Assembly: GCA_041645325.1 (NCBI GenBank) | Contig: JBAZQI010000001.1 | Span: 1-64,000 of the forward strand | Length of the DNA: 64,000 nt | DNA from: JAFCCL01 sp041645325 | GTDB taxonomy: Archaea > Iainarchaeota > Iainarchaeia > Iainarchaeales > GCA-2688035 | Direction: 5' to 3' | Part shown: one piece after another, positions 8,156 through 16,158 of the stretch | Layout: each line of letters starts with the position of its first letter | Position numbering within the stretch: the first letter of the stretch is position 1 | Notes under the pieces: model-generated | Database searches by the model: none | Told to the model about the DNA's origin: nothing | What the model saw: only the letters and a program-made list of their open reading frames with translations | Position numbers and translations under genes: made by a program

Positions 8156-9236
8156 AAAAGTCGTTGGTTTTGATTTTTTGCGGCAAGTATTCTTCTGTTA
8201 CGAACCTGATTCCTTTTTTGCTCAATGCTTCCAATTCCAGCTTTATTGCCTTGTCTTTCATCAGCTGGAATTCTTCCTGCCAGGGCTTGTTCTTGAACCA
8301 TTCGTAGCCCTTCATTTCGTTCAGGCGCTTTATGTCAAGCTGGTTGAGTTTGATTGTTACTTCTTTTGGAATCTTGAATGTTTCAACGTCCTTTACCGTG
8401 AGCCCTATGTATTTTGTGATTGGCGTGGCGAGCTTTTCCTCGCTGTAAGAAAGGCTGATTGAGCCCTGTTTTATCACGCTGTAGATGTACATTCCCCAGG
8501 GGTCGGCATCCATGAGCGCGTAAACTGGCAAATTGAATTCGCCGTTCAGCCTTTGGACAAGCCTTCTTTCAGCCCTTGATGGCTGGCCCCTTCCTGTAAT
8601 GATGATGCATTTGTTTTTTTTCCAGAATAAATCTTCGTTGAACCTTTTCCAGACTGCGTCCTTTTCAATGAACAGCACGTATTCGGCGTCAATGTCCTTG
8701 ATTTCTATCCTGTCTGGTTCCACATTGCTTGGCACGCCCCATCCGCCGCTGCCCATTTTGGTCAGGTCAATCTTGTCCTTGCCGTCCTTTATTGTCATGT
8801 TTCCCACTATTACGCCCTTGCTGCTTGCGCCAAGGTGAAGTTCTTCACGCAGCAGGCCGAGCGACGCCTCAATGTCCTCTATTATGGGGTCTGATTCCCC
8901 CTGTTCTTCAAAAGTGTTCTCGTTCGTGTCGGCAATCGTGTGCTTGAGCGCGTAGTACAAATCCCTGATGCTTACCGTTGCCTTTTGTTCTATGACCTTT
9001 TTTATTTCCGCGGCAACAAGCATTGTCTGCATGAATTTCCTTGTGTGTGCAATGTTCAGGAATTGCCTTTCACTTTTTTTGTCGCCCAGCTTTATTGTTT
9101 TGCTTTTTTGGTCAAAGTAAATGTTGTTAAGTGTCCTTACCGGCAGCTCGTAGCCCGGGTTTTCGCCCTTGTTTATCTGCCTGAGCACGTCCTCGCCCGC
9201 GCTTTCCAGCCTTTTGATTACTTCAGAGTCCTTCAT
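8148..9236 (-). CDS. top6A: DNA topoisomerase VI subunit A
   Basis: The 362-aa Spo11-like catalytic subunit of the type IIB topoisomerase that relaxes and decatenates DNA. The active-site tyrosine is in SIRDLYYAL (Y95 by alignment with the Spo11 motif), and the Toprim metal site is supplied by FIEKDAVW (E196) and MDADPWGMYI (D248, D250). Length is typical. Its start overlaps the end of top6B by 4 bp, so the subunits should be translated together and in similar amounts. The C-terminus runs into a T1 repeat. Confidence 0.97.
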   Translation of the reverse strand: MKDSEVIKRLESAGEDVLRQINKGENPGYELPVRTLNNIYFDQKSKTIKLGDKKSERQFLNIAHTRKFMQTMLVAAEIKKVIEQKATVSIRDLYYALKHTIADTNENTFEEQGESDPIIEDIEASLGLLREELHLGASSKGVIVGNMTIKDGKDKIDLTKMGSGGWGVPSNVEPDRIEIKDIDAEYVLFIEKDAVWKRFNEDLFWKKNKCIIITGRGQPSRAERRLVQRLNGEFNLPVYALMDADPWGMYIYSVIKQGSISLSYSEEKLATPITKYIGLTVKDVETFKIPKEVTIKLNQLDIKRLNEMKGYEWFKNKPWQEEFQLMKDKAIKLELEALSKKGIRFVTEEYLPQKIKTNDFLP

Positions 9237-10978
9237 TCCCCTTCACCCTCTTCCTTCAGGGCGCTTTTTCTCTTTTTGCCCTTTTTTTTCTCCTTTGCCT
9301 CTTTTTTTGCGTCTTTTTCAAGCTCTTCGTCAGTCAGTTCTGCTTCAACCTCTTTTTCCTGCTTTTCCTCAAGCTTGAGCCTTTTCATCACTATTTCGTG
9401 CAACTTGCTTTCTATTGCCTTTACAGGCTTTCCTGTGAGATCGTGCAGCGCTATTGCAACCTCTGTTGCGTATTTCAAGAACACCTTTTTCTTGGCCTGC
9501 TTTTCCGCTTCCCTTCTCTTGCCGGCAACGTACTGGTAAATTCTCCTGCCTGTGTCCATTATTGCAAGCCGCAGCTCTTCCATTACTGCGTCGTCATCTG
9601 TAATAGCCTGCTTTCCTGCGCCGGTATAAGGGATGTGCACAGACAAAATGTGCACAAACACTGTCAAGGGCGCGCTGTTCATGTCCCTTATTCCGTAGCG
9701 TTTCCAGTCAACGCTTTGCACTGCCTTTGTCAAAGCGCAGCCCCCGCCGTCAAACAGCAATGGCACCCTGTTTGCAAACCTCATCACTTCAACCCTTTTG
9801 ATTTCGGTTTTGGTGCCGTCGCTGTTTTCAATCGTCTCGCCGCTGCCCCTTCCGGCATTTCCCCCGAAGGCAACCGCAACCTCAACCTGGAACGCTATTC
9901 CCTCGCTGTAAACCTGGGGCTTTCTTTCAACAACGCTCAAAAACTCGGGCTGGACTATTTCCCTGAGCGATGCTTCTATCCTTTCCTGCCCGATTGGCCT
10001 CAGCGCGTCAGTTCTCGGCGCAATGAACTGCATTCCCTTTATCGCCTTGACAATCTCCTCTGTTTCGTGCCACTCCAGCTTTTTCGGGTCCTTGTTCAGG
10101 TCAAAAGAAACCTGCTTTGTGATCTCTTCAATTGATTTTTCGCCCATCCTGTCAAAATCATTCTTCAAAAATGACGAAACCTTTCTCGCCTCGGTCGCCT
10201 TGGCCATTGTGAGGATTTCGTCAACAGTTGTGCCCTTGGGGTGCGGCTTGACCTCAAAGCTTCTTTCGGGAACGGCCTTTGACGTTCTTGCAAAAACATT
10301 TTTTGTCCCGTCAGGCTCGACAAAAATTATCGTGGCATGCGGGTTTGCTATGGCAGTTCTCCTCAGGTATTCCAGTGGGCCCTGCTCGCTTTTCTGGTAC
10401 TTCACTTCCTTGAATTTTGCCTTGACTGCAGTGCCCTTAAAGTCCTTTTTCGTTTCCTCCATCTTGATTATTTTGGCCTCGTTTTTTTTCGGGTCAATTG
10501 TAAGCTCTGCCACAAGGGTTCTTTTTCCATCCCCCGTAATCACCTGTATTGGCTTGCCTGTAGTCATCAGGGAAAGCATGGTGCATCCGCTTGCTCCGAT
10601 TCCCTGTTGGCCCCTGCTTTGCATCAGCCTGTGGAACTTTGTGCCCGCAAGCAGCTGCGCAAACGCCTTTCCAATAGTGTGCTCGGTGAGCCCGGGCCCA
10701 TTGTCCTTGACCATTACCTCATAGTATTCTTCGCCAAGCTCGGAGAGTCTTACCTCTATTTCAGGCAAAACCCTTGCCTCTTCACATGCGTCAAGGGAAT
10801 TTGTAACATATTCATGAATTATTGTCGTAAGAGTCCTGATTTTTCCCGTCAGGCCGAGCATCTGCTTGTTTTTCTTGAAGAACTCTGCAACAGAATGCTC
10901 CTTGAATTCCTTGGCAAGCTGTTCGGCCGTAAGGCCTGCGCCATTGCCGCTTTCCTTTTCCGCCTTTTCCTCCGGCAT
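9233..10978 (-). CDS. top6B: DNA topoisomerase VI subunit B
   Basis: The 581-aa ATPase subunit, which dimerises on ATP binding to close the DNA gate. GHKL motifs are HEYVTNSLDACEE (N60), KDNGPGL (residues 91-97) and RGQQGIGASG (about 122-131). The helix-2turn-helix and transducer regions follow. The tail after residue 540 is a long run of Lys/Glu, longer and more charged than needed for the fold. It lies between pno1 and top6A in one minus-strand operon, an order common in archaea. Confidence 0.97.
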   Translation of the reverse strand: MPEEKAEKESGNGAGLTAEQLAKEFKEHSVAEFFKKNKQMLGLTGKIRTLTTIIHEYVTNSLDACEEARVLPEIEVRLSELGEEYYEVMVKDNGPGLTEHTIGKAFAQLLAGTKFHRLMQSRGQQGIGASGCTMLSLMTTGKPIQVITGDGKRTLVAELTIDPKKNEAKIIKMEETKKDFKGTAVKAKFKEVKYQKSEQGPLEYLRRTAIANPHATIIFVEPDGTKNVFARTSKAVPERSFEVKPHPKGTTVDEILTMAKATEARKVSSFLKNDFDRMGEKSIEEITKQVSFDLNKDPKKLEWHETEEIVKAIKGMQFIAPRTDALRPIGQERIEASLREIVQPEFLSVVERKPQVYSEGIAFQVEVAVAFGGNAGRGSGETIENSDGTKTEIKRVEVMRFANRVPLLFDGGGCALTKAVQSVDWKRYGIRDMNSAPLTVFVHILSVHIPYTGAGKQAITDDDAVMEELRLAIMDTGRRIYQYVAGKRREAEKQAKKKVFLKYATEVAIALHDLTGKPVKAIESKLHEIVMKRLKLEEKQEKEVEAELTDEELEKDAKKEAKEKKKGKKRKSALKEEGEGE

Positions 10979-10987
10979 GCAGTCACC

Positions 10988-11587
10988 TCAAAGAGTGAAT
11001 TTTTCCATTCCCTTTCTTTCCCTATTAAGAAAATCCATTGCCTTTTTATGGGTTGAGCCGGACAAAAGCATTTCAACTCCTTTCCTCGCAAGCCCGACAG
11101 ACTCGGGGTTTCCGATTATCGCAACCGTTTTCCCCAAAACACTTATTTTTGTGCCTGTCGCATTTTCAATTGCATCCCTTGCCCTGCCCCCTGTTCCAAT
11201 AACCCTTGCCTTCTTTGTCTGGATTGCCTTTTCGCTTCCCCCGACAACATCTGAAACTTTTATGATTTCAAGCAGCATTTCCTCGCCAAGCAAAGCAAAG
11301 GCATTTTCCGGCGAAAAACCCCGGCCAATTGCCTTTACCACATTCACCGCGTCGTAAAAATTTGCAGTGTTTTCCTTTCCCTCAATCTCAACATCGCCTG
11401 TTTCGCTGTCCACTTCAATCACAACGCCGGCAAGCTTTTCAAGCCTTCTCTTTACCTTGCCCTCAGAACCAATCAAAACGCCGATTCTCTCCTTGGGAAT
11501 CCTTATAGTCTCAAACAAGCCTTTTTGCTCATGCAAAAAGCCTTGGGAAACATGCTTCGCAAATTCAAAGGGCAAAAAAGTCACCAA
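10988..11587 (-). CDS. pno1: KH-domain ribosome assembly factor Pno1/Dim2
   Basis: A 199-aa protein with two KH domains. The first has RIPKERIGVLIGSEGKVKRR and the second KKARVIGTGGRARDAIENAT, whose GxxG loop is GTGG. Pno1/Dim2 binds the 3' end of pre-16S rRNA and works with RIO1, encoded at 31.9 kb here instead of beside it. The frame opens with a TTG at 11587. Residues 12-23 (HVSQGFLHEQKG) are encoded by a T1 repeat, and a TTG at 11518 just before FETIRIPKER would exclude it, so the true N-terminus is uncertain. Confidence 0.88.
   Translation of the reverse strand: MVTFLPFEFAKHVSQGFLHEQKGLFETIRIPKERIGVLIGSEGKVKRRLEKLAGVVIEVDSETGDVEIEGKENTANFYDAVNVVKAIGRGFSPENAFALLGEEMLLEIIKVSDVVGGSEKAIQTKKARVIGTGGRARDAIENATGTKISVLGKTVAIIGNPESVGLARKGVEMLLSGSTHKKAMDFLNRERKGMEKFTL
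11519..11560 (+). repeat. T1 palindromic repeat at the 5' end of pno1
   Basis: Plus-oriented AAGCCTTTTTGCTCATGC, then AAAAAGCCTTGGGAAA and a CATGCTTCGCAAA tail. It falls in the first 25 codons of the annotated pno1 frame and stays in frame, or is its untranslated leader if translation starts at 11518. Confidence 0.6.
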
Positions 11588-11660
11588 TATATAGTAATAT
11601 ATACTATATAATGGGGAAAGATTTTAAAAGCTGAGCCAATAAAAAGGCGTCTTACAGCCT

Positions 11661-11670
11661 CTTTTTTTCT
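11661..11670 (-). terminator. Possible T-tract
   Basis: A CTTTTTTTCT run preceded by the small inverted repeat GGCGTCTTACAGCCTC lies between the divergent pno1 and Yip1 genes. It may insulate the two promoters, but its orientation is uncertain. Confidence 0.2.
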
Positions 11671-11749
11671 TCAGCAAGAGCTGCCTTATCTAGGTTATTG
11701 TTTAAATACAGGGAAGCATTATTATTTACAAAAGAAGGGCGTTAAAAGC

Positions 11750-12400
11750 ATGATTTTCAACGAATGGCTTGACATTCTTATCTACAGGAAAAAGCCTGTT
11801 GACATTTCAAAAACAGGCTTGGCTGAGGGCCTGAAGCATGTTGCAATTGCAAGCGCAATAACAAGCTTTCTTGTCGGCATCTCAACATGGATTTCCCTAC
11901 CTTTCATGTCAGAACTAGCAGGCTCAGAAGCCGGGGGCTACGCCCTATTTGGCGCAACGGCCGGGCCTTTAATGCTGGTAATGTACACAGTCCTGGGTCC
12001 GATTTCGACAGTAATCAGCTCGCTTATAATTGGCGGCATTCTGCACATTTTCTCGCTGATTTTTGGCGGAAAAGGAAAATACGAAAACTACGTCGGGGTG
12101 CTTGCAAAAATTGACGCTGCGCTGCAGGGAACAATAGGCGTCCTGCTTGCCATCATACTGATTGTGGTTGCCCTCTTGGGAGCAGATGCCTATTTCGCAT
12201 CAATGCCCCTTATCATTGCAATAGGCCTTATAATGGGCTTCTGGTCGCTTGTGCTTGCAGTGCTTGCTACGCAAGCCGTGCAAAAGCTTTCGCTTGGCAA
12301 GGCCATTTTGGCAGTTGTTATCATCCCGTTGATAATAGGCACAGTGCTGCTCGCTTTGCTGATTGCGCTCCTGTCTATGCTGTTTCCGCCAGCTATATAA
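11750..12400 (+). CDS. Yip1-domain membrane protein
   Basis: A 216-aa protein with about five hydrophobic segments (near 30-50, 65-95, 120-145, 150-180 and 185-212). The N-terminal FNEWLDILIYRKKPVDI is the short amphipathic lead-in typical of Yip1-family proteins. The function of prokaryotic members is unknown. A TTTAAATACAGG promoter element lies about 50 bp before the ATG, resembling the promoters of the next two membrane genes, so the three may be co-regulated. Confidence 0.7.
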   Translation: MIFNEWLDILIYRKKPVDISKTGLAEGLKHVAIASAITSFLVGISTWISLPFMSELAGSEAGGYALFGATAGPLMLVMYTVLGPISTVISSLIIGGILHIFSLIFGGKGKYENYVGVLAKIDAALQGTIGVLLAIILIVVALLGADAYFASMPLIIAIGLIMGFWSLVLAVLATQAVQKLSLGKAILAVVIIPLIIGTVLLALLIALLSMLFPPAI

Positions 12401-12445
12401 GAACAGGGCTATTCGGTCACTCTTTTTGCAAAAAAGGCTTTTTTT

Positions 12446-12516
12446 TGCCTTAAAATAGCTTTAAATACAAGAAAACCCTAATTCTATTAAAAATTTCGAG
12501 GGAGGTGAAAAGCAAA
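12446..12516 (+). promoter_or_regulatory. Promoter and leader, twin of the one at 13247
   Basis: TAAAATAGCTTTAAATACAA with a TATA box at 12460-12467, then GAAAACCCT, AAAATTTC and a GGGAGGTGA ribosome site before the ATG. Almost the same string precedes the next gene. The 5' transcript leader should be about 30 nt. Confidence 0.6.
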
Positions 12517-13209
12517 ATGGATTTTGGAACAGCAATAGGAAAGCCTTTCAGCAACATAACAAACCTGGTCATTGGAATAGTGCTCATGATTATTCCAATA
12601 GTGAACATCCTCACAATACCTGGTTACCTGCTAAGGGTTGCAAAGAAAACCATGGATGGCGACAAAAAACTGCCAGGCTTTGGCAACTTTGGCGAATTGG
12701 TAATAAGCAGCATCAAAATGATAGTCGTCGGAATAGTCTACGGCATAATAGGCATGATTGTGGCCTTTATTCTGATGCTCATACCGTTCGTGGGAGCTGT
12801 ACTGGTAATCATCTGGTACATTGTCCTAACGTTCATAATCTACGCAGCAATGATGACCCTTGCGCAGACAAATGACATTGGTGCAGCGCTCGGCATACCG
12901 ACAGTCACAAAGAAGGCGCTAAAAGGAAGCTTCATTATTGCAGTCATAGTGGCAGCAATAGTGACAGGCATAATAGCCTCCATAGTAGCCCTTGTGGTCA
13001 TTCTCATAACTGGTGCATCATTATTGCCGCTGCTAATGAGCATGTCAGACCCGTCACTTATCATGGACCCTGCAATGGCAATGGAACTATTCACAGGCAT
13101 AATGGGCATGTTCATGATACTGATGCCAATAATGATAATATTGAGCTTCATCCTAAACGTGTTCTTCATAACCATTGTCGCAGAAGCATACAAGAAAACT
13201 GCGGCATAA
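12517..13209 (+). CDS. DUF4013-like membrane protein
   Basis: A 230-aa integral membrane protein. The ATG at 12517 is preferred over the GTG at 12505 because GGAGGTGA lies 8 bp before it. The N-terminal half has NIVLMIIPIVNILTIPGYL-type helices, then TMDGDKKLPGFGNFGELV, a loop typical of DUF4013 proteins. The C-terminal half has several more helices and a methionine-rich segment (MSMSDPSLIMDPAMAMELF, about residues 165-190). Function unknown; probably co-regulated with the gene at 13320. Confidence 0.7.
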   Translation: MDFGTAIGKPFSNITNLVIGIVLMIIPIVNILTIPGYLLRVAKKTMDGDKKLPGFGNFGELVISSIKMIVVGIVYGIIGMIVAFILMLIPFVGAVLVIIWYIVLTFIIYAAMMTLAQTNDIGAALGIPTVTKKALKGSFIIAVIVAAIVTGIIASIVALVVILITGASLLPLLMSMSDPSLIMDPAMAMELFTGIMGMFMILMPIMIILSFILNVFFITIVAEAYKKTAA

Positions 13210-13236
13210 ATATTTGGTTTAAAGCGAAGAACACCC

Positions 13237-13251
13237 TTTTTCTTTTTTTTT
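13237..13251 (+). terminator. Poly-T terminator
   Basis: TTTTTCTTTTTTTTT on the coding strand just after the DUF4013-like gene and before the next promoter. Archaeal transcription ends efficiently at such U-tracts. Confidence 0.5.
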
Positions 13252-13319
13252 CACTAAAATAGCTTTTAAATACAGGAAAACCCTTTTATATCTAAAATTT
13301 CAGGGGAGGTGAAAAGCAA
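13247..13319 (+). promoter_or_regulatory. Promoter and leader, twin of the one at 12446
   Basis: CTAAAATAGCTTTTAAATAC with TATA box 13265-13272, GAAAACCC, TCTAAAATTTC and GGGGAGGTGAAAAGCAAATG. It matches the upstream twin nearly base for base at the TATA box, leader and ribosome site. Spacing from TATA to ATG is 55 nt here and 57 nt in the twin. Confidence 0.6.
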
Positions 13320-13646
13320 ATGGCAATTAAATCAATTACAAGGATTGACCCTGTGCAGTACGGGAAAGTGCTGGCAGTGCTATTGGCAATTATATACCTG
13401 ATTATGGGGCTAGTAATGACCCTGTTTATGGGATTGATTGGCGGAATCATGGCAATGATTCCAGAGGCTGGTGGCGGATCATTTGCCGGTTTCGGTGTCG
13501 GTCTCGGCATAGGCGGCGGCTTGGCAATGACCGTTGCCATGGTTATTTTCGGAGCAATCTTTGGCTTCGTAATGGGCGTAATCGGCGCTTTCATCTATAA
13601 TTTTGTCGCAAGCAAGGTAGGCGGAATAAAAATTGACCTTGAGTGA
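13320..13646 (+). CDS. Small glycine-rich membrane protein
   Basis: A 108-aa protein with an N-terminal ITRIDPVQYGKVLAVLLAII segment followed by two more membrane helices. They are separated by a Gly-rich stretch (about residues 52-70: GGGSFAGFGVGLGIGGG). This resembles small DUF3566-type transmembrane proteins, but the match is by pattern only. A GGGGAGGTGA ribosome site lies 8 bp before the ATG. Function unknown. Confidence 0.6.
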   Translation: MAIKSITRIDPVQYGKVLAVLLAIIYLIMGLVMTLFMGLIGGIMAMIPEAGGGSFAGFGVGLGIGGGLAMTVAMVIFGAIFGFVMGVIGAFIYNFVASKVGGIKIDLE

Positions 13647-13662
13647 ATGCTTTTCGCTTTCC

Positions 13663-13681
13663 CTTTTTCTTTTTTTTTTTT
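13663..13681 (+). terminator. Poly-T terminator
   Basis: CCCTTTTTC followed by about a dozen T residues, 17 bp after the stop of the small membrane protein gene, immediately before a T1 repeat. Confidence 0.5.
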
Positions 13682-13735
13682 AAAAGCCTTTTGCCGTGGG
13701 CAAAAGCCTTGGGAAAAAGCTTCGCAAAAAAACAG
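13682..13735 (+). repeat. T1 palindromic repeat between genes
   Basis: AAAAGCCTTTTGCCGTGGGC, then AAAAGCCTTGGGAAAAAGCT and TCGCAAAAAAAC. It is a plus-oriented copy with loop GCCGTGGGC, lying between the membrane gene terminator and tRNA-Ser. Confidence 0.6.
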
Positions 13736-13800
13736 GCAAAGCCACCGCACCTGCGAAGCAAACCAATTAAATACATTCCAGCTCAAAATTCATTATTCGT

Positions 13801-14015
13801 GCCGGCGTGGCTGAGCTCGGTTGAAGGTGCTCCGCTCGAAAAGGCCTTTTTTCCTGCTGGAAAAAAGCCTTGGGAAAACCCAAATTGCTGATGCAATTTG
13901 AGGCCTTTTCTTAGAAAGAAAAGCCCTGGGAAAAGAAAGCAATGCTGATGCATTGCTAAACGCGAGGAACGGAGTAGGTCGAAAGGCCTCACAGGTTCAA
14001 ATCCTGTCGCCGGCG
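13801..14015 (+). tRNA. tRNA-Ser(CGA) with a 128-nt intron
   Basis: Acceptor GCCGGCG (13801-13807) pairs with CGCCGGC (14008-14014), discriminator G. The anticodon stem CTCCG (13830-13834) pairs with CGGAG (13970-13974), and the loop CTCGAA|A gives anticodon CGA. A long variable arm AGGTC-GAAA-GGCCT and T arm ACAGG-TTCAAAT-CCTGT mark a class II serine tRNA. The intron (13841-13968) sits at the canonical 37/38 site. CTCG and intron CGAG form a 4-bp helix between 3-nt bulges AAA and GAA, the bulge-helix-bulge cut by archaeal splicing endonuclease. The intron is unusually long because it holds two T1 repeats. Confidence 0.92.
13841..13960 (+). repeat. Two T1 repeats inside the tRNA-Ser intron
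   Basis: Unit 1: AAGGCCTTTTTTCCTGCTGG, AAAAAAGCCTTGGGAAAA, then hairpin AAATTGC-TGAT-GCAATTT. Unit 2: AGGCCTTTTCTTAGAAAG, AAAAGCCCTGGGAAAA, then hairpin AGCAATGC-TGAT-GCATTGCT. The second hairpins differ in sequence but keep pairing and the TGAT loop. Confidence 0.7.
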
Positions 14016-14016
14016 A

Positions 14017-15453
14017 TTAGAGTTTTCTTACAGTTCCCTTGTTTGCATCAACTTCAATTAGGTCGCCTGTTTTGATTGCTTTTGTTGCAAGCCTTGTTCC
14101 GACAATGCAGGGGATGCCGAATTCTCTGGCAAGAATCGAAGCGTGGGATGTGAGACCGCCTTCGTCTGTAACAATTGCAGCGGCCTTGCTTGCGATTAAA
14201 ACCATTGTTGGCTGTGTCATTGTCGTAACCATTACTTCGCCTTTTTTGAATTCCCTTAAATCCTTTTCAAGCGTTGGCAAATCCCTCACCAAAATAACCC
14301 TTGCTTTGCCTTTTGCTTTGCCAGGGCATGCAATTGTTCCGCTTATTTCCGTCACAGAGATTTCTTTTTTGAAGCCAACTTCTTTTTCCGCAACCAACAA
14401 TGCTTCTTCGCCTGAAAAAAAGCGCAGTTGCAGGTTGTCCAGCCAAAAAAGGTAAAATTTTTTTCTATTGGCGATTTCTTCTTTGCTTAATTTAATTTCA
14501 CGCTCCAAGAAATTCAAAACGTCCTCAATGTTATAAGTCCACATAAAATCATCAATCGTTTCTCCAACCCTTGCCGCAATTTCCCTGAACATGTTTTGGA
14601 ACAAGAATTCAGCACCGCCCCAAACTGCTTTTGTTTCCATCCTGTCAATTGCGGACTTTTGGAAAATAAGGGCAAGTTCCGACGCTTGTTCGCTCCCTTG
14701 CAGGCCGGCCAAAATTTCCTTCTGCTTGTTTGCAAGCTCAATGCTTTTCCGCCGTATTTCATTTGTTTTCAGCAAGACCTCTGCTTCGCTTATTTTCCCC
14801 AATGGCAGGGCTTTTTCTTTTAGGAAACTTACAGCCGTGCTCTCACTATATGTGTTAAAGAAAAGCCAGGGGTGTTTTTTTGCGTGCTCTAAAAGCGGTG
14901 TTTCATCGCCTGGCAAAGCAGCCTTTAGAAAATCTATTTCCTCCCTTTTAATAGCATCCACTTCACAAGGGGTCGTTAAAATAGTGAAATATGAGCTAAT
15001 CTGCTCTTCTGAAAATGAATTCTGGTTCAGCAGCTTCTTCAATGCTTTTTCCGCCGGCTTGAGGAACTCCGGCTGTGATGCGGAAAAACAGGGCAGCAGC
15101 CTTTCATACGCGGTTACATAATGGTTGAACAGCTTGGCAAGCCCTTCGTTGCCCAGCTCCCTTAAATCCATTTTCTCCTTTTCGCTATACAATTCAAAAA
15201 AATTTTTTCGCGCGGCATTTGACTGTTCTAAAACCTTCCTGAAGAATGACTCCGCCAAAAGCTTTTTGCCTTCTTTCACGGTTTGCAGGTTATCATATTT
15301 TTTTACGTAATTGTGCAGCTGCCTGTTTTCAACCAGGGAAAAACTGTTTTTTCTTACCGCCCCAAAAAAATGTCTCTGGGTGGCGTAATACCTGGTCCAG
15401 CACTCAGCAGAAATTGCGCTATGGCTCTCACCCCAGTCAAAAATCCATTCCAA
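14017..15453 (-). CDS. PEP-utilising-enzyme mobile-domain protein
   Basis: A 478-aa protein whose last 110 residues are the swivelling phosphohistidine domain of PEP synthase, PPDK and rifampin phosphotransferase: GTIACPGKAKGKARVIL, VTTMTQPTMVLI, and DEGGLTSHASILAREFGIP with the phosphate-accepting His. There is no ATP-grasp domain before it and no PEP-binding barrel after it. The first 370 residues are helical and aromatic-rich (WTRYYATQRHFFGAV). It cannot be PEP synthase alone and may be a specialised phosphotransfer partner. The stop is 1 bp from the end of tRNA-Ser. Confidence 0.75.
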   Translation of the reverse strand: MEWIFDWGESHSAISAECWTRYYATQRHFFGAVRKNSFSLVENRQLHNYVKKYDNLQTVKEGKKLLAESFFRKVLEQSNAARKNFFELYSEKEKMDLRELGNEGLAKLFNHYVTAYERLLPCFSASQPEFLKPAEKALKKLLNQNSFSEEQISSYFTILTTPCEVDAIKREEIDFLKAALPGDETPLLEHAKKHPWLFFNTYSESTAVSFLKEKALPLGKISEAEVLLKTNEIRRKSIELANKQKEILAGLQGSEQASELALIFQKSAIDRMETKAVWGGAEFLFQNMFREIAARVGETIDDFMWTYNIEDVLNFLEREIKLSKEEIANRKKFYLFWLDNLQLRFFSGEEALLVAEKEVGFKKEISVTEISGTIACPGKAKGKARVILVRDLPTLEKDLREFKKGEVMVTTMTQPTMVLIASKAAAIVTDEGGLTSHASILAREFGIPCIVGTRLATKAIKTGDLIEVDANKGTVRKL

Positions 15454-15570
15454 CTTTTTCCACCCCTAAATAGGTTAAGAATAAAAGAATAAATAAGTTG
15501 CCCCTCTTTTCAAGGCTTGCCTACGTTTTTCCGAATGTCTTTTATTAATTTGCAGGCCTAATAATTTCGG

Positions 15571-15996
15571 GTGGTTGCCTTGGATGAATGCATTTTCTGC
15601 AAAATCGTTTCGGGAAAAATTCCCGCAACAAAACTTTACGAGGACGATTTGGTCCTAAGCTTTCTTGACATAACGCCTGCCGCCAAGGGCCATGCCCTGG
15701 TAATTCCGAAAAGGCACTATGCCACGCTTTTGGATATGCCGCACGAGGAACTAAAGCAGGTTGCTGAGGCAGTACAAAAAATAGCGGCTGCTACAATGGT
15801 TGCCCTGCCTGGCGTTGAAGGCTTTAATGTTTTGCAGTCAAACAATGAGGCCGCAGGCCAGGTCATTCCGCACGTGCACTTTCATGTGATTCCAAGGCAT
15901 AAGGAAGACAATATCAATTTTGCATGGGAACACGGCAAGGCTGAAATGGAAGAACTGAAAAGGTATGCGGCGCTTGTCAGGCAAAAAATCAGGTGA
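15571..15996 (+). CDS. HIT family nucleotide hydrolase
   Basis: A 141-aa Hint-type protein. CIFCKIVSGKIPATKLYEDD opens it, with a CxxC that may bind zinc. The histidine triad HVHFHVIPR is at about residues 106-114, where His attacks the alpha-phosphate of nucleotide phosphoramidates or dinucleotide polyphosphates. Translation starts at GTG 15571 or TTG 15580. A 46-aa gene follows 4 bp downstream and is probably co-transcribed. Confidence 0.92.
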   Translation: MVALDECIFCKIVSGKIPATKLYEDDLVLSFLDITPAAKGHALVIPKRHYATLLDMPHEELKQVAEAVQKIAAATMVALPGVEGFNVLQSNNEAAGQVIPHVHFHVIPRHKEDNINFAWEHGKAEMEELKRYAALVRQKIR

Positions 15997-16000
15997 TGAT

Positions 16001-16141
16001 ATGCCGGATGATGAGCAGGAAGGTTTGAGACAAAAAAGGCAACTGAAGAACCAGTATGACGATTTTTTGCACAAGATTCAGCAGGAAAAGATGAAAGAGC
16101 TTTGGGGCGGCAAAGAAGACGAGGCTTGGGAAAATGCTTGA
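16001..16141 (+). CDS. 46-aa charged helical protein after HIT gene
   Basis: ATG 16001 opens MPDDEQEGLRQKRQLKNQYD and continues DFLHKIQQEKMKELWGG to EDEAWENA. It starts 4 bp after the HIT stop, and GGTGATGA lies just before it. The composition (Gln, Lys, Glu; no hydrophobic core) suggests one long helix or coiled coil. No family recognised. Its last codons contain GGCTTGGGAAAATGCTT, similar to the T1 signature. Confidence 0.5.
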   Translation: MPDDEQEGLRQKRQLKNQYDDFLHKIQQEKMKELWGGKEDEAWENA

Positions 16142-16158
16142 TTCCTGTGTAGTTCTTA

